Source: Candidatus Scalindua japonica (GTDB lineage Bacteria; Planctomycetota; Brocadiia; Brocadiales; Scalinduaceae). Taken from it: a stretch of DNA of 41,443 nt. The position numbers and the translations under genes are program-made. Where the stretch lies: assembly GCF_002443295.1 (NCBI RefSeq), contig NZ_BAOS01000034.1, positions 88,642 to 130,084 of the forward strand. The letters run 5' to 3'. This document shows positions 8,729 to 17,156 of the stretch, piece after piece. Position 1 is the stretch's first letter; every line of letters begins with the position of its first letter. The notes beneath the pieces were generated by a model that was not told the DNA's origin, made no database searches, and saw only the letters and a program-made list of their open reading frames with translations.

Positions 8729-9469
8729 ATGAAAATGTTGCTTTTTACTGCTTTATTGTTACTTTTGTGTTCCCATAGAGTTATTGCGGAACCAGAAATG
8801 GTGTTTGTCAAAGGTGGATGTTTCAAGATGGGAGATATTTTCGGAGAAGGGGACAGACATGAAAAGCCCGTACATGAGGTATGTGTAGACAATTTTTATA
8901 TTGGAAAATATGAGGTGACACAAAGGGAATGGGTAGAAATAATGGGTAAAAATCCATCTAATTCTCAATATCGTGATGACTGCCCGGTAGAGAATGTGAG
9001 TTGGAAAGACATTAGAAAGTATTTAGTTAAACTAAAGAAAAAGACTGGCAAGAAGTACCGATTACCAACAGAAGCGGAATGGGAATATGCAGCGAGAAGT
9101 GGCGGTAAGAAGGAACTCTGGGCAGGAACCAGCAATACGGTTAATTTAAGAGCTTATGCATGGTTTAGAGATAATTCACATAAACAAACACACCCAGTAG
9201 GTATGAAAAGACCAAATGAACTCGGTATATACGATATGAGTGGGAATGTACAAGAGTGGGTTTATGATGCATACGATGCGAATTATTATCAAACAAGTCC
9301 TGATGATAATCCAAAAGGAGTCCCATATGAACCTAACATTGTACGTGTTTACCGTGGTGGTTCCTCGTTAAGTGACCCATGGATGCTACGTACAACCAAC
9401 CGTGCCAGGAATAAGCCATATGTCAAGGGCCCCATGCTTGGGTTTCGTCTGGCACTTTCCGTCCAGTAG
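8729..9469 (+). CDS. exported SUMF1/FGE-like domain protein lacking catalytic cysteines
   Basis: A 246-residue protein with a signal peptide (about residues 1-20, ending VIAEPE) followed by a full formylglycine-generating-enzyme-like fold: MVFVKGGCFKMGD, KYEVTQREWVEIMG, YRLPTEAEWEYAARSG, NELGIYDMSGNVQEWVYD and the terminal GFRLAL. True FGEs use a Cys pair in the segment after RGGSW. Here that segment reads RGGSSLSDPWMLRTTNRAR and has no Cys, so sulfatase-activating oxidation is not expected. It may bind a ligand or partner, as SUMF1-like domains in diversity-generating and protein-kinase contexts do. Start ATG 8729 has AAAGGA seven bases upstream. Confidence 0.85.
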   Translation: MKMLLFTALLLLLCSHRVIAEPEMVFVKGGCFKMGDIFGEGDRHEKPVHEVCVDNFYIGKYEVTQREWVEIMGKNPSNSQYRDDCPVENVSWKDIRKYLVKLKKKTGKKYRLPTEAEWEYAARSGGKKELWAGTSNTVNLRAYAWFRDNSHKQTHPVGMKRPNELGIYDMSGNVQEWVYDAYDANYYQTSPDDNPKGVPYEPNIVRVYRGGSSLSDPWMLRTTNRARNKPYVKGPMLGFRLALSVQ

Positions 9470-9506
9470 TTATGTACTAGTACTATAATTATTCCAGACC
9501 ACATCG

Positions 9507-10256
9507 CTATTTTGCTGGTGTGGCAATTTGGTTAACGAACTCTTCTATTTTTGGTTTGTAGATATCAGAGAAATTATGCAGATCATTTAAATGAACTCCG
9601 TCTGGTAAGGCCAGAGTGTATAAATCAAGATGTTTTTGTTGTATAAAGACATTATCAATAAATGAGGGCGGTACCAGAGGATCTTTCCCGCCGCGAACAG
9701 ATAAAACTGGAAATTTTTCGGGTAACGATTCTATATGAGTAAAAATATGCTTTTCAAAATTTCTTCCAAAACTATAAAAACTAATCATGGAAACTGCTAA
9801 TCGTAATAGCTTATTTGAAACATGTGACTCTTGGGTAAAGTACCCCCATGAAATTTTCCAACCCAGTCCCGAAAAGGGGCCACCATCACATACTATACCA
9901 GCAATGTCTTTTCGTTTTTTCTGGTACAATGCCTGAAAAACAGAAAAAATTGGCATCGAAAAACAAAATACTATTTTGTCACCGTCTATTTTATCTAAAC
10001 CATCATTGATTTGCTTTTCCCAATACCCAATCATTCCGGTTTTTAAATTTTTTAAACTAGTTATATCATAAAGCAAATTTTTGTTTACCCATGTGAGGGG
10101 AATGACACTGGCATTAAAGCCTAGTGAATTTACAAAATAAACGTGAGCTTTTAACGATGCAATCTTAGCTCCGTACCAGGGAATTAAAACTACGGATTCT
10201 TTAAATAGAGGTTTTTTTACATTATAATTTATTTTTATGCCCCGTGAAATTTGCAC
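9507..10256 (-). CDS. alpha/beta-hydrolase-fold protein
   Basis: A 249-residue protein with the features of a serine hydrolase: the strand VVLIPWYGAK near residue 22, a nucleophile-elbow-like CFSMP with Ser100, the acid residue in VRGGKDPLVPP (Asp192), and a late His in PDGVHLND (His222). The elbow is not the canonical GxSxG, so activity is uncertain. The only start I can find is GTG 10256 and it lacks a clear ribosome binding site. It is the last gene of a minus-strand run with the thiol protein and the cyclic-nucleotide-binding protein. Once that neighbour's frameshift is corrected, the gap to it is only 25 bases. Confidence 0.65.
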   Translation of the reverse strand: MQISRGIKINYNVKKPLFKESVVLIPWYGAKIASLKAHVYFVNSLGFNASVIPLTWVNKNLLYDITSLKNLKTGMIGYWEKQINDGLDKIDGDKIVFCFSMPIFSVFQALYQKKRKDIAGIVCDGGPFSGLGWKISWGYFTQESHVSNKLLRLAVSMISFYSFGRNFEKHIFTHIESLPEKFPVLSVRGGKDPLVPPSFIDNVFIQQKHLDLYTLALPDGVHLNDLHNFSDIYKPKIEEFVNQIATPAK

Positions 10257-10281
10257 TTATTTAGTTTAATTCAGGATTTAT

Positions 10282-10915
10282 TTAAACCATCTTTAATTTT
10301 CTTACCAGGTCATGACTGATAATTGTTTGAAATGCACCGCGGAGCAGAGGGTCTTCTGAAAAATAACTTTTTTAGTTTGTCCGCTTGCATTGAAAAATAC
10401 TCGGTTGGCTGTTCAGCTACAACGCTTGCATTTATTGGCTCTGATGTCAAAAAACTTAGTTCACCAACGAACTGTCCTTCTCCCAGCCTGGCGAGGCAAT
10501 TTCCATTTTTTTCGACAACCAGTATTCCAGAAGTGATTAATAAAATTCTATCTAAAACTACTTTTTCCGGAAAGACACACTGGCCTTTTACCGCGACCTT
10601 CCATTCCCCTATATTCAGCAATTTAGAAAACTTCCAGGGACTTATAGAGCGAAAAATAAGGTTGTACAATGATTGTTCTTTTTCTGTAAAATGTACGGGT
10701 CTTCTCTCCTGATGGAGAAGATAAATGCGGTAAATATTGATTAAAGAAAAAAGAATATTCCAACAAATTGGTGCCCACAATGGTTGAGGTTGAAAATAAA
10801 AATATGGTATGAGAAAACACATTGCAAGCATTGTAAGAAGTCGTAATGCAAAGATATCTTTAACCGAGTAAGAAAAAAAATAGAGGATGTTTGCAATATG
10901 AATGAGATAGTCCAT
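10282..10915 (-). CDS. membrane-anchored cyclic-nucleotide-binding (Popeye/POPDC-like) protein, frameshifted near C-terminus
   Basis: Three hydrophobic helices (about residues 5-65, including the typical PLWAPICWN) are followed by a cyclic-nucleotide-binding beta-barrel with LARLGEGQFVGELSFLT and NASVVAEQPTEYF. This arrangement matches prokaryotic Popeye-like proteins. The frame as read stops early at 10310 with the unrelated tail PSAPRCISNNYQS. Removing one base from the run of five A at 10359-10363 restores LFSEDPLLRGAF and then SHDLVRKLKMV, the expected family C-terminus, ending at 10282 with 210 residues. It is either a one-base assembly error or a recent mutation. It starts three bases after the thiol-protein gene. 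Confidence 0.75.
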
Positions 10916-10918
10916 TTT

Positions 10919-11518
10919 TCACCACTTACCGCAATACGGTGCGGTATCTTTCATCAGAAGCAGATAAATAGAATCAACGAGGTCAGTCATTTCTGCATAT
11001 TCAGTTAGACTTTTATTCCGATGACAGAAAACTATTCGTTGATCTTGATCTAATAAAATAGTGCCACCTTGTTGAAGTAGATCTCCTTCAAGAGAGTTTT
11101 GAAAATGTCCGTGAATTACTGCGCGAATAATACCGCGAACTGCGTTCCATCCAAACGTCGCCCATATTGAACGCCTCATTTCAACCGCACGGTATGACTG
11201 TAGTGAAGGGTCTGTTACAATAACAACTTGACTATCTTCAAGTTTATAGCGTTCTATAAAACCCTGAATATACTGAAATTTTCCATTTCCAATAAGTACA
11301 ATTTTCAGACCAAGTGATTCGAGTTCTGCCAATCGGTTTGTTAACTCCGCCATCTGTACACTACAACCAATACAGCCGAAATGTCTCAGGAATATAATGA
11401 GCGTAGCTCTCTCTCTGCACAACACGGAACTCATTCTAATGGACTTGCCATTCTGGTCTAGAACTATTAACTCAAGAAAATTACTTGGAAGTTTTTTGTC
11501 AATCTTCATTCTTCTCAT
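10919..11518 (-). CDS. AhpC/TSA-like thioredoxin-fold protein (PRXL2/FAM213 type)
   Basis: A 199-residue thioredoxin-fold protein. The active-site region IIFLRHFGCIGCSVQMAEL has a CxxC placed as in the AhpC/TSA_2 family, with the typical later segment KIVLIGNGK and the conserved GGTILLDQDQRIVFCHRNK. It probably acts as a cytoplasmic thiol peroxidase or reductase; there is no signal peptide. Start ATG 11518 has AAAGG six bases upstream. It begins the operon with the cyclic-nucleotide-binding protein (3-base gap) and the hydrolase, and overlaps a short gene remnant upstream by 20 bases. Confidence 0.8.
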   Translation of the reverse strand: MRRMKIDKKLPSNFLELIVLDQNGKSIRMSSVLCRERATLIIFLRHFGCIGCSVQMAELTNRLAELESLGLKIVLIGNGKFQYIQGFIERYKLEDSQVVIVTDPSLQSYRAVEMRRSIWATFGWNAVRGIIRAVIHGHFQNSLEGDLLQQGGTILLDQDQRIVFCHRNKSLTEYAEMTDLVDSIYLLLMKDTAPYCGKW

Positions 11519-11630
11519 GTAGACCTTTGGTAGCTTTTTCTATTGCACTGTTTTTGAATTCATGTAGATTGGGTAAAGTTCCACAACACCCATCAATAAT
11601 TGCAATAAGTATAGTGTCATTCTGCTTCGC
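11499..11630 (-). pseudogene. 3' remnant of an unrecognised gene overlapping the thiol-protein start
   Basis: An open frame of 43 codons with no usable start codon encodes NDTILIAIIDGCCGTLPNL and then EFKNSAIEKATKGLHEKNED. It has coding-like composition and its stop overlaps the next gene's ATG, as in a coupled operon. A TAA at 11631 closes it on the 5' side. I read it as the tail of an upstream operon gene whose 5' part was lost. The family is not recognised. Confidence 0.3.
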
Positions 11631-11749
11631 TTAAAGGATTATACCAAAAAGAAAGACCGAAAAGCAGATAATCTTAAGTAGTAGTATAAAATTATAAAGA
11701 TAATGTATTCAAAACTTATGAAAAGTTACAATGTACACAGGTGCAAAGA

Positions 11750-13330
11750 TTATTCTCTGGCTTCAAGTTCTTCCATGATAAGTTTAAATGAATCCGGGAT
11801 GGAATCAGGCTTAAGCAAGCAGCCTATTTCTACAGGTGGGAATATCTGATCGTATCGTACTATGCGGTTTAAGTCGACTCTCCGATTGACATGGCGCCTT
11901 TCTATTTTTTCCACGGAATCCAATCCTGCAGCAGCCACCATTTCCACAAGAGTTTTCACGGTTCCACCATGGTAACTCGCTACCCGGTTCGTTTTGTTCT
12001 TCACATTTAATCCCTTTACCAACTCGGGCTTTTGTGTCGTAATACCAGTGGGACAGGTGTTTTTATTGCATTCCAGGGCTTGTATGCATCCAAGCGCCAA
12101 CATCATGGCACGGGCACAGTTACATGTGTCGGCACCCAAAGCCATAGCCCGAAACATATGAAAACCAAAAACTATCTTTCCGGAAGCAATTACTTTTATC
12201 TCTCTTTTCAGATCGAAACCTCTTAAAGTATCTACTACGAAAGCAAGTCCGTCTCTCAAGGGCATACCTACGGCATCAGTAAACTCCATAGGAGCGGCTC
12301 CTGTACCCCCTTCCCCTCCATCTACGGTAATATAGTCTGGTTTAATACCGGTACTCAGCATTGCCTTGCATAAGGCAATGAACTCACTCTTTTTCCCTAC
12401 GCACAGTTTAAAACCAACAGGTTTTCCACCAGAAAGTTCACGAAGCTTCTGGATAAATTCCATCAATTCCACCGGATTAGTAAAGGCAGTATGGAATGGT
12501 GGTGAGTTCACTCTTTTATACGGTTCTATTTGCCTCATTTCAGCAATTTCAGGAGTATTTTTTTCCGCGGGCAAGATACCGCCATGACCTGGTTTTGCAC
12601 CTTGTGAAATTTTAATATCTATCATTTTTACCGTTTTGCCGCAGGCATTTTCAGCAAAATTCTCGGGAGAAAAATTACCTTCTCTGTCACGGCATCCAAA
12701 ATATCCTGTACCGATCTGCCAGATCAGATCACCACCCGGCCTGAGATGGTATTCGCTGATGCCTCCTTCTCCGGTGTTCTGAGCAAACCCTCCGATTTTT
12801 GCCCCTCCATTTAGCGCCAAAATAGCACTCTTGCTGAGTGAACCATAACTCATGGCAGAGATGTTAAGAATACTTGCGGAATATGGTTGTTTACAATCCC
12901 GGCCACCTATCATCACTCTGGGTGATTGATCAAGCTTTTCACCGTCTAAAGGGTAAATGGAATGCTCCATCCACTCGTATCCCGTTTTATAAACGTCCTG
13001 TGGGGTACCAAAGGCTTGTGTGTCCAGCTCTTTTTTTGCACGCTGATAAATAATAGATCTGAATTTCCGGTGGAAAGGCCGGCCTTCGGAATCGGACTCA
13101 ATGAAGTACTGGTTTACTTTCGGCCCCATACTTTCAAGTATATAACGTCCTCTCCCGAGCAAGGGAAAATTACGCTTTATAGCATGTCGGGTCTGAAACA
13201 TATCATATACCCCCATCAGAATCAAGGGGCCGAAGATGATAAATGCCCAGAGCATCGGCGGCCAGAACCACCCTATGCCACCAAAAACAAGAATAATGGC
13301 AATACTATGAATGATAAATTGTTTTCGCAT
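11750..13330 (-). CDS. FMN-binding glutamate-synthase-domain protein, membrane anchored
   Basis: A 526-residue protein of the glutamate-synthase central/FMN domain family. Two N-terminal hydrophobic helices (about residues 6-42) anchor it. The TIM-barrel FMN site is seen in SAMSYGSLSKSAILAL, KISQGAKPGHGG and VDGGEGGTGAAP. The cysteine cluster CNCARAMMLALGC...CNKNTCPTGI resembles the 3Fe-4S ligands of GltB. There is no amidotransferase domain, so it is not a complete glutamate synthase; archaeal-type and single-domain relatives have electron-transfer or unknown roles. It lies downstream of a PII gene, which suggests a link to nitrogen status. Confidence 0.88.
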   Translation of the reverse strand: MRKQFIIHSIAIILVFGGIGWFWPPMLWAFIIFGPLILMGVYDMFQTRHAIKRNFPLLGRGRYILESMGPKVNQYFIESDSEGRPFHRKFRSIIYQRAKKELDTQAFGTPQDVYKTGYEWMEHSIYPLDGEKLDQSPRVMIGGRDCKQPYSASILNISAMSYGSLSKSAILALNGGAKIGGFAQNTGEGGISEYHLRPGGDLIWQIGTGYFGCRDREGNFSPENFAENACGKTVKMIDIKISQGAKPGHGGILPAEKNTPEIAEMRQIEPYKRVNSPPFHTAFTNPVELMEFIQKLRELSGGKPVGFKLCVGKKSEFIALCKAMLSTGIKPDYITVDGGEGGTGAAPMEFTDAVGMPLRDGLAFVVDTLRGFDLKREIKVIASGKIVFGFHMFRAMALGADTCNCARAMMLALGCIQALECNKNTCPTGITTQKPELVKGLNVKNKTNRVASYHGGTVKTLVEMVAAAGLDSVEKIERRHVNRRVDLNRIVRYDQIFPPVEIGCLLKPDSIPDSFKLIMEELEARE

Positions 13331-13372
13331 TTTATTAATAAAATACCAATATTACTAACCACTCACATTGAA

Positions 13373-13477
13373 TTATGAAAAAGAAAATACGGAAAGAGCT
13401 TCAAATGCTACGATACCAACAATCAGTGGCAACCACAAGAATGTATTTGTAGGAAGCATCTTTCTATTAATAGCCAT
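13373..13477 (-). CDS. possible 34-residue single-span membrane protein
   Basis: ATG 13477 opens a short frame encoding MAINRKMLPTNTFLWLPLI and then VGIVAFEALSVFSFS before TAA at 13373. One hydrophobic helix covers most of it. It sits between the PII and glutamate-synthase-domain genes in the same orientation. The ribosome binding site is weak (AGG about 12 bases upstream), so it could be a chance frame. Confidence 0.3.
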   Translation of the reverse strand: MAINRKMLPTNTFLWLPLIVGIVAFEALSVFSFS

Positions 13478-13539
13478 ATGCTAAATTTACCTGACAGTTT
13501 AAATATCTTAAATAGAACGATAAATATAGTGTGGGTATA

Positions 13540-13878
13540 TTAAATTGCAGTATTGCCCTGCTCACCTGTGCGGATTCGGTATGCGTTTGATACGTCGGAG
13601 ACATATATCTTTCCATCTCCAAGGCTTCCGGTTTGAGATGATGAGATAATGGTCTGTACAACTTTATCTAAGGTTTCATCCGCAACGAAAAGTTCAATCT
13701 TTATCTTTGGCAGTAAATCCATCCTGTATCTCTCTGTCTTATATACTTCCCGTACGCCTTTCTGACTACCGTGTCCTTTTACCTCTATGACTGAAATCCC
13801 TGTATATCCCTCTTCCTCAAGGGCATCTTTGGTTGCGTCAAATTTCTCGTGGCGAACGAATGCCTCAACTTTTTTCAC
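13540..13878 (-). CDS. glnB: nitrogen regulatory protein PII
   Basis: A 112-residue PII signalling protein, the normal family length. The T-loop carries Tyr51 in KTERYRMDLLPKIKIE, the site of uridylylation in proteobacterial GlnB/GlnK. The B-loop is seen as TGSLGDGKIYV and the C-loop as RIRTGEQG, so ATP/ADP and 2-oxoglutarate sensing is expected. The start is GTG 13878, fixed by AAGGAGG eight bases upstream. GlnB versus GlnK cannot be decided: there is no amtB beside it; instead the FMN glutamate-synthase-domain gene follows. Confidence 0.9.
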   Translation of the reverse strand: MKKVEAFVRHEKFDATKDALEEEGYTGISVIEVKGHGSQKGVREVYKTERYRMDLLPKIKIELFVADETLDKVVQTIISSSQTGSLGDGKIYVSDVSNAYRIRTGEQGNTAI

Positions 13879-14024
13879 AAGGTTTTCCTCCTTCTTTAAA
13901 AACTTTCCATGTAATAATGATTGTTACGATCTAACTGTCTGTTTGAACATAAGCTCTAGCTTTACTTGGTTAAATTAATCTAATTCCTGATATTGAATCA
14001 GTTCATTAGTTATAGTGGCTATTA

Positions 14025-16415
14025 TCAGATCTTTTCCCCACTATCAAAGCGGTCAAGGTTCATCACCTTGGTCCAGGCATGAACGAAGTCGTGCACAAAC
14101 TTTTCTTTCGAATCATCAAATGCGTAGACTTCTGCAACCGCACGCAACTCGGAGTTTGCACCGAAGATCAGATCAACAACAGTTGCTGTCCATTTAAGCT
14201 TACCTGTTTGGCGATCAATCCCTTCATAAATACCCTCAGATTTGTCTGCCTTTTTCCACTTCGTGGACATATCAAACAGGTTCACGAAAAAATCATTGCT
14301 CAAAACTCCAGGCCGGTCGGTAAACACGCCATGCTTAGAGTGACCGGAATTGGCATTCAGCGCACGCATACCGCCCACCAGAACCGTCATCTCAGGAACG
14401 CTCAGATTTAACAGGCTTGCCTTTTCAATCAGCATATCTGCCGGGGAACGATAGTTATCCTTACCGAAGTAATTCCGGAATCCATCTGCTGCAGGCTCAA
14501 GAACGGCAAAAGATTTTACATCGGTCTGTTCCTGTGTTGCATCTGCACGGCCCGGTTTGAAGGGGACTAAGACGTCAGAGCCTGCATCCTTTGCCGCTTT
14601 CTCTATGGCGGCAATTCCACCCAGGACAATCAGATCAGCAACAGAAACTTTTGTATTATCAGAGCGTGCGTTATTGAATTCTTTCCGGATTTCTTCCAGG
14701 CGCTTCAGTACCTTCGCCAGTTCTTCCGGGTTGTTAACTTCCCAATTTTTTTGTGGCTCAAGTCGCAGACGTGCTCCGTTTGCACCGCCACGCATATCGC
14801 TGCCGCGAAAGCTGGCAGCTGATGCCCAGGCGGTTCTCACCAGCTCCCGCACAGTCAGACCCGATTCAAGAATTTTAGATTTCAGATTATTAACGTCTTG
14901 TTCACTAATCAACTTATGATTGACTTCTGGAATGGGATCTTGCCAAATCAGTTTTATGCCCGGAACATCCGTGCCGAGATAGCGTGCACGTGGCCCCATA
15001 TCACGGTGCGTCAGTTTAAACCAGGCTCTGGCAAATGCATGTTCAAAATCTTCCCTATTCTTCAGGAAGCGCTTCGCAATCTTACTATATTCAGGATCAC
15101 GTTTCAGAGCAAGATCCGTGGTAAACATAATCGGATGATGAAACTTACCATCAATGTGCGCATCAGGCACCATTTCAGGAGCAGTTTCATTTGTCGGAAT
15201 CCACTGAATCGCACCGGCAGGGCTCTTTGCCTGCTTCCATTCGAAGTGGAATAAATTCGCCAGATACATCATAGTCCACCTATCTGGTGCAGATGACCAT
15301 GCGCCTTCTAACCCACTGGTGACTGTATCTTCGGCATTGCCCTTACCACATTTGTTTTTCCAGCCGAATCCCTGTTCTTCAATAGGCGCACCGGCAGGCT
15401 CGACTCCTACGCATTCAGACGGATCATAAGCTCCATGCGCTTTACCGAAAGTGTGCCCTCCTGCGATGAGTGCCACAGTTTCTTCGTCATTCATCGCCAT
15501 GCGGCCAAAAGACTCACGAATAGCCTTTGCGGCTGCAAGCGGATCATGGTTTCCTCCCGGCCCCTCCGGATTTACGTAGATAAGACCCATCTGAACCGCA
15601 GCAAGAGGTCCTTTTAATTTCCCGTCTTTGTCGCGGCGTTTAGCATCAAGCCACTTCGTTTCAGGGCCCCAATAGACCATGTCAGGTTCCCAGTCATCCT
15701 CACGACCACCCGCAAAGCCAAGGGTCTTAAAGCCCATATTTTCCATCGCAACATTGCCTGCTAAAATCATCAGGTCTGCCCATGAAATCTTTTTTCCATA
15801 TTTCTGCTTGACCGGCCAAAGCAACCGCCTTGCTTTATCAAGGTTTGCATTGTCAGGCCAACTATTGAGAGGATCAAAACGCTGTTGGCCCCCTCCAGCT
15901 CCGCCACGCCCATCAAGTGTGCGGTAGGTACCTGCGCTGTGCCATGCCATACGAATAAATAAGGGGCCATAGTTTCCGTAGTCTGCCGGCCACCAGGCCT
16001 GTGATTTGGTCAACAAGGTATCAATATCCTTCTTCAAGGAATTAAGATCGAGCTTTTTAAATTCTTCTGCGTAGTTAAACGATTCACCATAAGGATTTGA
16101 CTTTGTATCATGCTGGCGGAGAGGGCTGAGATTCAGCTGCTCAGGCCACCAGAATTGGTTTGGCTTTGCTTCGCCTTTACTCAAATCAGAGTTTACCATT
16201 GCTTCTGCTACTTCCTTCATCTTTGCTTCGGCCTCCACCTTAGCTGTCGCTTCTTTTTCTGCCTCGACTCTTGCTTGAGCTACTGTCTTTTCCTTCTCTT
16301 CGGTCTCTGCTACCGCTTTAACCTTAACCTCTTCCTTTGCCATTGCTGTAGTTGAAAGCGAAAAAACCATTAAACCTGCCATAGCTGTAGTAATTAATAA
16401 GTTACGTTTTTTCAT
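14025..16415 (-). CDS. katG: catalase-peroxidase KatG with signal peptide
   Basis: A bifunctional heme catalase-peroxidase of 796 residues. I take ATG 16415 ([14 protein letters not shown]), which has GGAGAA nine bases upstream, over the longer open frame to 16520. Residues 1-26 form a Sec signal peptide ending TTAMA. Residues 27-75 are a Glu/Lys/Ala-rich, probably helical linker that most KatGs lack. The catalytic half shows distal Arg155, Trp158 and His159 in [11 protein letters not shown], the IYVNPEGP Tyr of the Met-Tyr-Trp adduct, and the proximal His in [11 protein letters not shown]. The C-terminal duplicated half is present ([12 protein letters not shown]). It follows the Ni-SOD gene by 55 bases in the same operon and would remove the peroxide that enzyme makes. 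Confidence 0.95.
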   Translation of the reverse strand: MKKRNLLITTAMAGLMVFSLSTTAMAKEEVKVKAVAETEEKEKTVAQARVEAEKEATAKVEAEAKMKEVAEAMVNSDLSKGEAKPNQFWWPEQLNLSPLRQHDTKSNPYGESFNYAEEFKKLDLNSLKKDIDTLLTKSQAWWPADYGNYGPLFIRMAWHSAGTYRTLDGRGGAGGGQQRFDPLNSWPDNANLDKARRLLWPVKQKYGKKISWADLMILAGNVAMENMGFKTLGFAGGREDDWEPDMVYWGPETKWLDAKRRDKDGKLKGPLAAVQMGLIYVNPEGPGGNHDPLAAAKAIRESFGRMAMNDEETVALIAGGHTFGKAHGAYDPSECVGVEPAGAPIEEQGFGWKNKCGKGNAEDTVTSGLEGAWSSAPDRWTMMYLANLFHFEWKQAKSPAGAIQWIPTNETAPEMVPDAHIDGKFHHPIMFTTDLALKRDPEYSKIAKRFLKNREDFEHAFARAWFKLTHRDMGPRARYLGTDVPGIKLIWQDPIPEVNHKLISEQDVNNLKSKILESGLTVRELVRTAWASAASFRGSDMRGGANGARLRLEPQKNWEVNNPEELAKVLKRLEEIRKEFNNARSDNTKVSVADLIVLGGIAAIEKAAKDAGSDVLVPFKPGRADATQEQTDVKSFAVLEPAADGFRNYFGKDNYRSPADMLIEKASLLNLSVPEMTVLVGGMRALNANSGHSKHGVFTDRPGVLSNDFFVNLFDMSTKWKKADKSEGIYEGIDRQTGKLKWTATVVDLIFGANSELRAVAEVYAFDDSKEKFVHDFVHAWTKVMNLDRFDSGEKI

Positions 16416-16470
16416 GGTTAATATTCTCCTTTCAGGTTCCAGGTAAACTTGCATTGTTATGTGGTTTTCT

Positions 16471-16938
16471 CTAATGCTTATGCTCAGGATAGTAAGATGA
16501 CAGGGCCTCAATGCTATCATTTAGTTTTGTCGCATATTCCACATCAGCATTTTGCTTGGCTTTCATTGCTGCAATAATTACTGCATGGTGCTTTATTAAA
16601 CGTTCAGCATAGTCTTTTTGATTCGGTTTGACCCGTTGTGTCAAAAAGTAGTTACTTATTGTAGAAATGATATTTTGTGCATGTTTTTCTTTATTCACCA
16701 CCCAGCGAACTATTTGGTTTTGAGATTGCGCATCTGACTTACGTGCCAACTCAGCAATCAACTTTGCTGACTTTTCTATGGTAGCGGCATCTTCAAACAT
16801 TGATTGAACTCGTGCATTGTCATCATAGATTCCACATGGGATCTGGCAATGAGAATGAGCACGTTGAGTTAAAACCATACTGGATACTACAATAGTTAAG
16901 GCAATTAATAACATTACATTTCTAAACCTTTTCATCAT
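16471..16938 (-). CDS. sodN: nickel superoxide dismutase with Sec signal peptide
   Basis: A 155-residue precursor. Residues 1-29 form a Sec signal peptide ending RAHS, and the predicted cleavage leaves [11 protein letters not shown] at the new N-terminus. That is the nickel hook of NiSOD: His1, Cys2, Cys6 and Tyr9 of the mature chain, with Pro5 and Gly7 also in place. The remaining about 115 residues are helical, as in the four-helix-bundle fold. In Streptomyces the leader is removed by a dedicated peptidase (SodX); here an ordinary signal peptidase could expose His1 and export the enzyme. GGAGG lies just before the tandem ATG codons. The gene is upstream of exported KatG. Nickel loading would have to happen outside the cytoplasm or during export. 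Confidence 0.9.
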   Translation of the reverse strand: MMKRFRNVMLLIALTIVVSSMVLTQRAHSHCQIPCGIYDDNARVQSMFEDAATIEKSAKLIAELARKSDAQSQNQIVRWVVNKEKHAQNIISTISNYFLTQRVKPNQKDYAERLIKHHAVIIAAMKAKQNADVEYATKLNDSIEALSSYYPEHKH

Positions 16939-16962
16939 TGGTTCCTCCTTTTATTGACATTA

Positions 16963-17091
16963 CTTTTAGAATATAAACAACCAGGATGTATAGACCTGAT
17001 TCTCATCTATATTCACATAAATATAAAATGTTCTTCTGTTGCTTCTGTATATTGAAAGATTTTATAGCATATCTGAATTGTTTCAAGCTTT
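16963..17091. repeat. decayed copy of the pyrimidine-dimer glycosylase gene start
   Basis: About 125 bases closely match 33953-34077, including the shared block CCAGGATGTATAGACC. On the minus strand it would encode MRIRSIHPGCLYSKS, clearly the first codons of the glycosylase gene at 33568-33996 (MRIWSIHPGYLDSKG), plus the leader upstream of it. The rest of the gene is gone and replaced by the NiSOD gene. NiSOD transcription may now use this inherited leader. Confidence 0.7.
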
Positions 17092-17156
17092 ATATCAAAA
17101 TAGCATAATCAAGTTAATATTTGCGAGTAACAAACTCTTTTTTAATCATGAAAATC

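Noticed and set aside
8729-9469. Active formylglycine-generating enzyme
   Set aside because: Both catalytic cysteines expected after RGGS are missing.
16416-16520. Longer N-terminus for KatG
   Set aside because: The 35 extra codons precede a well-placed ribosome binding site and a clear signal peptide, and they overlap the end of the sodN gene.
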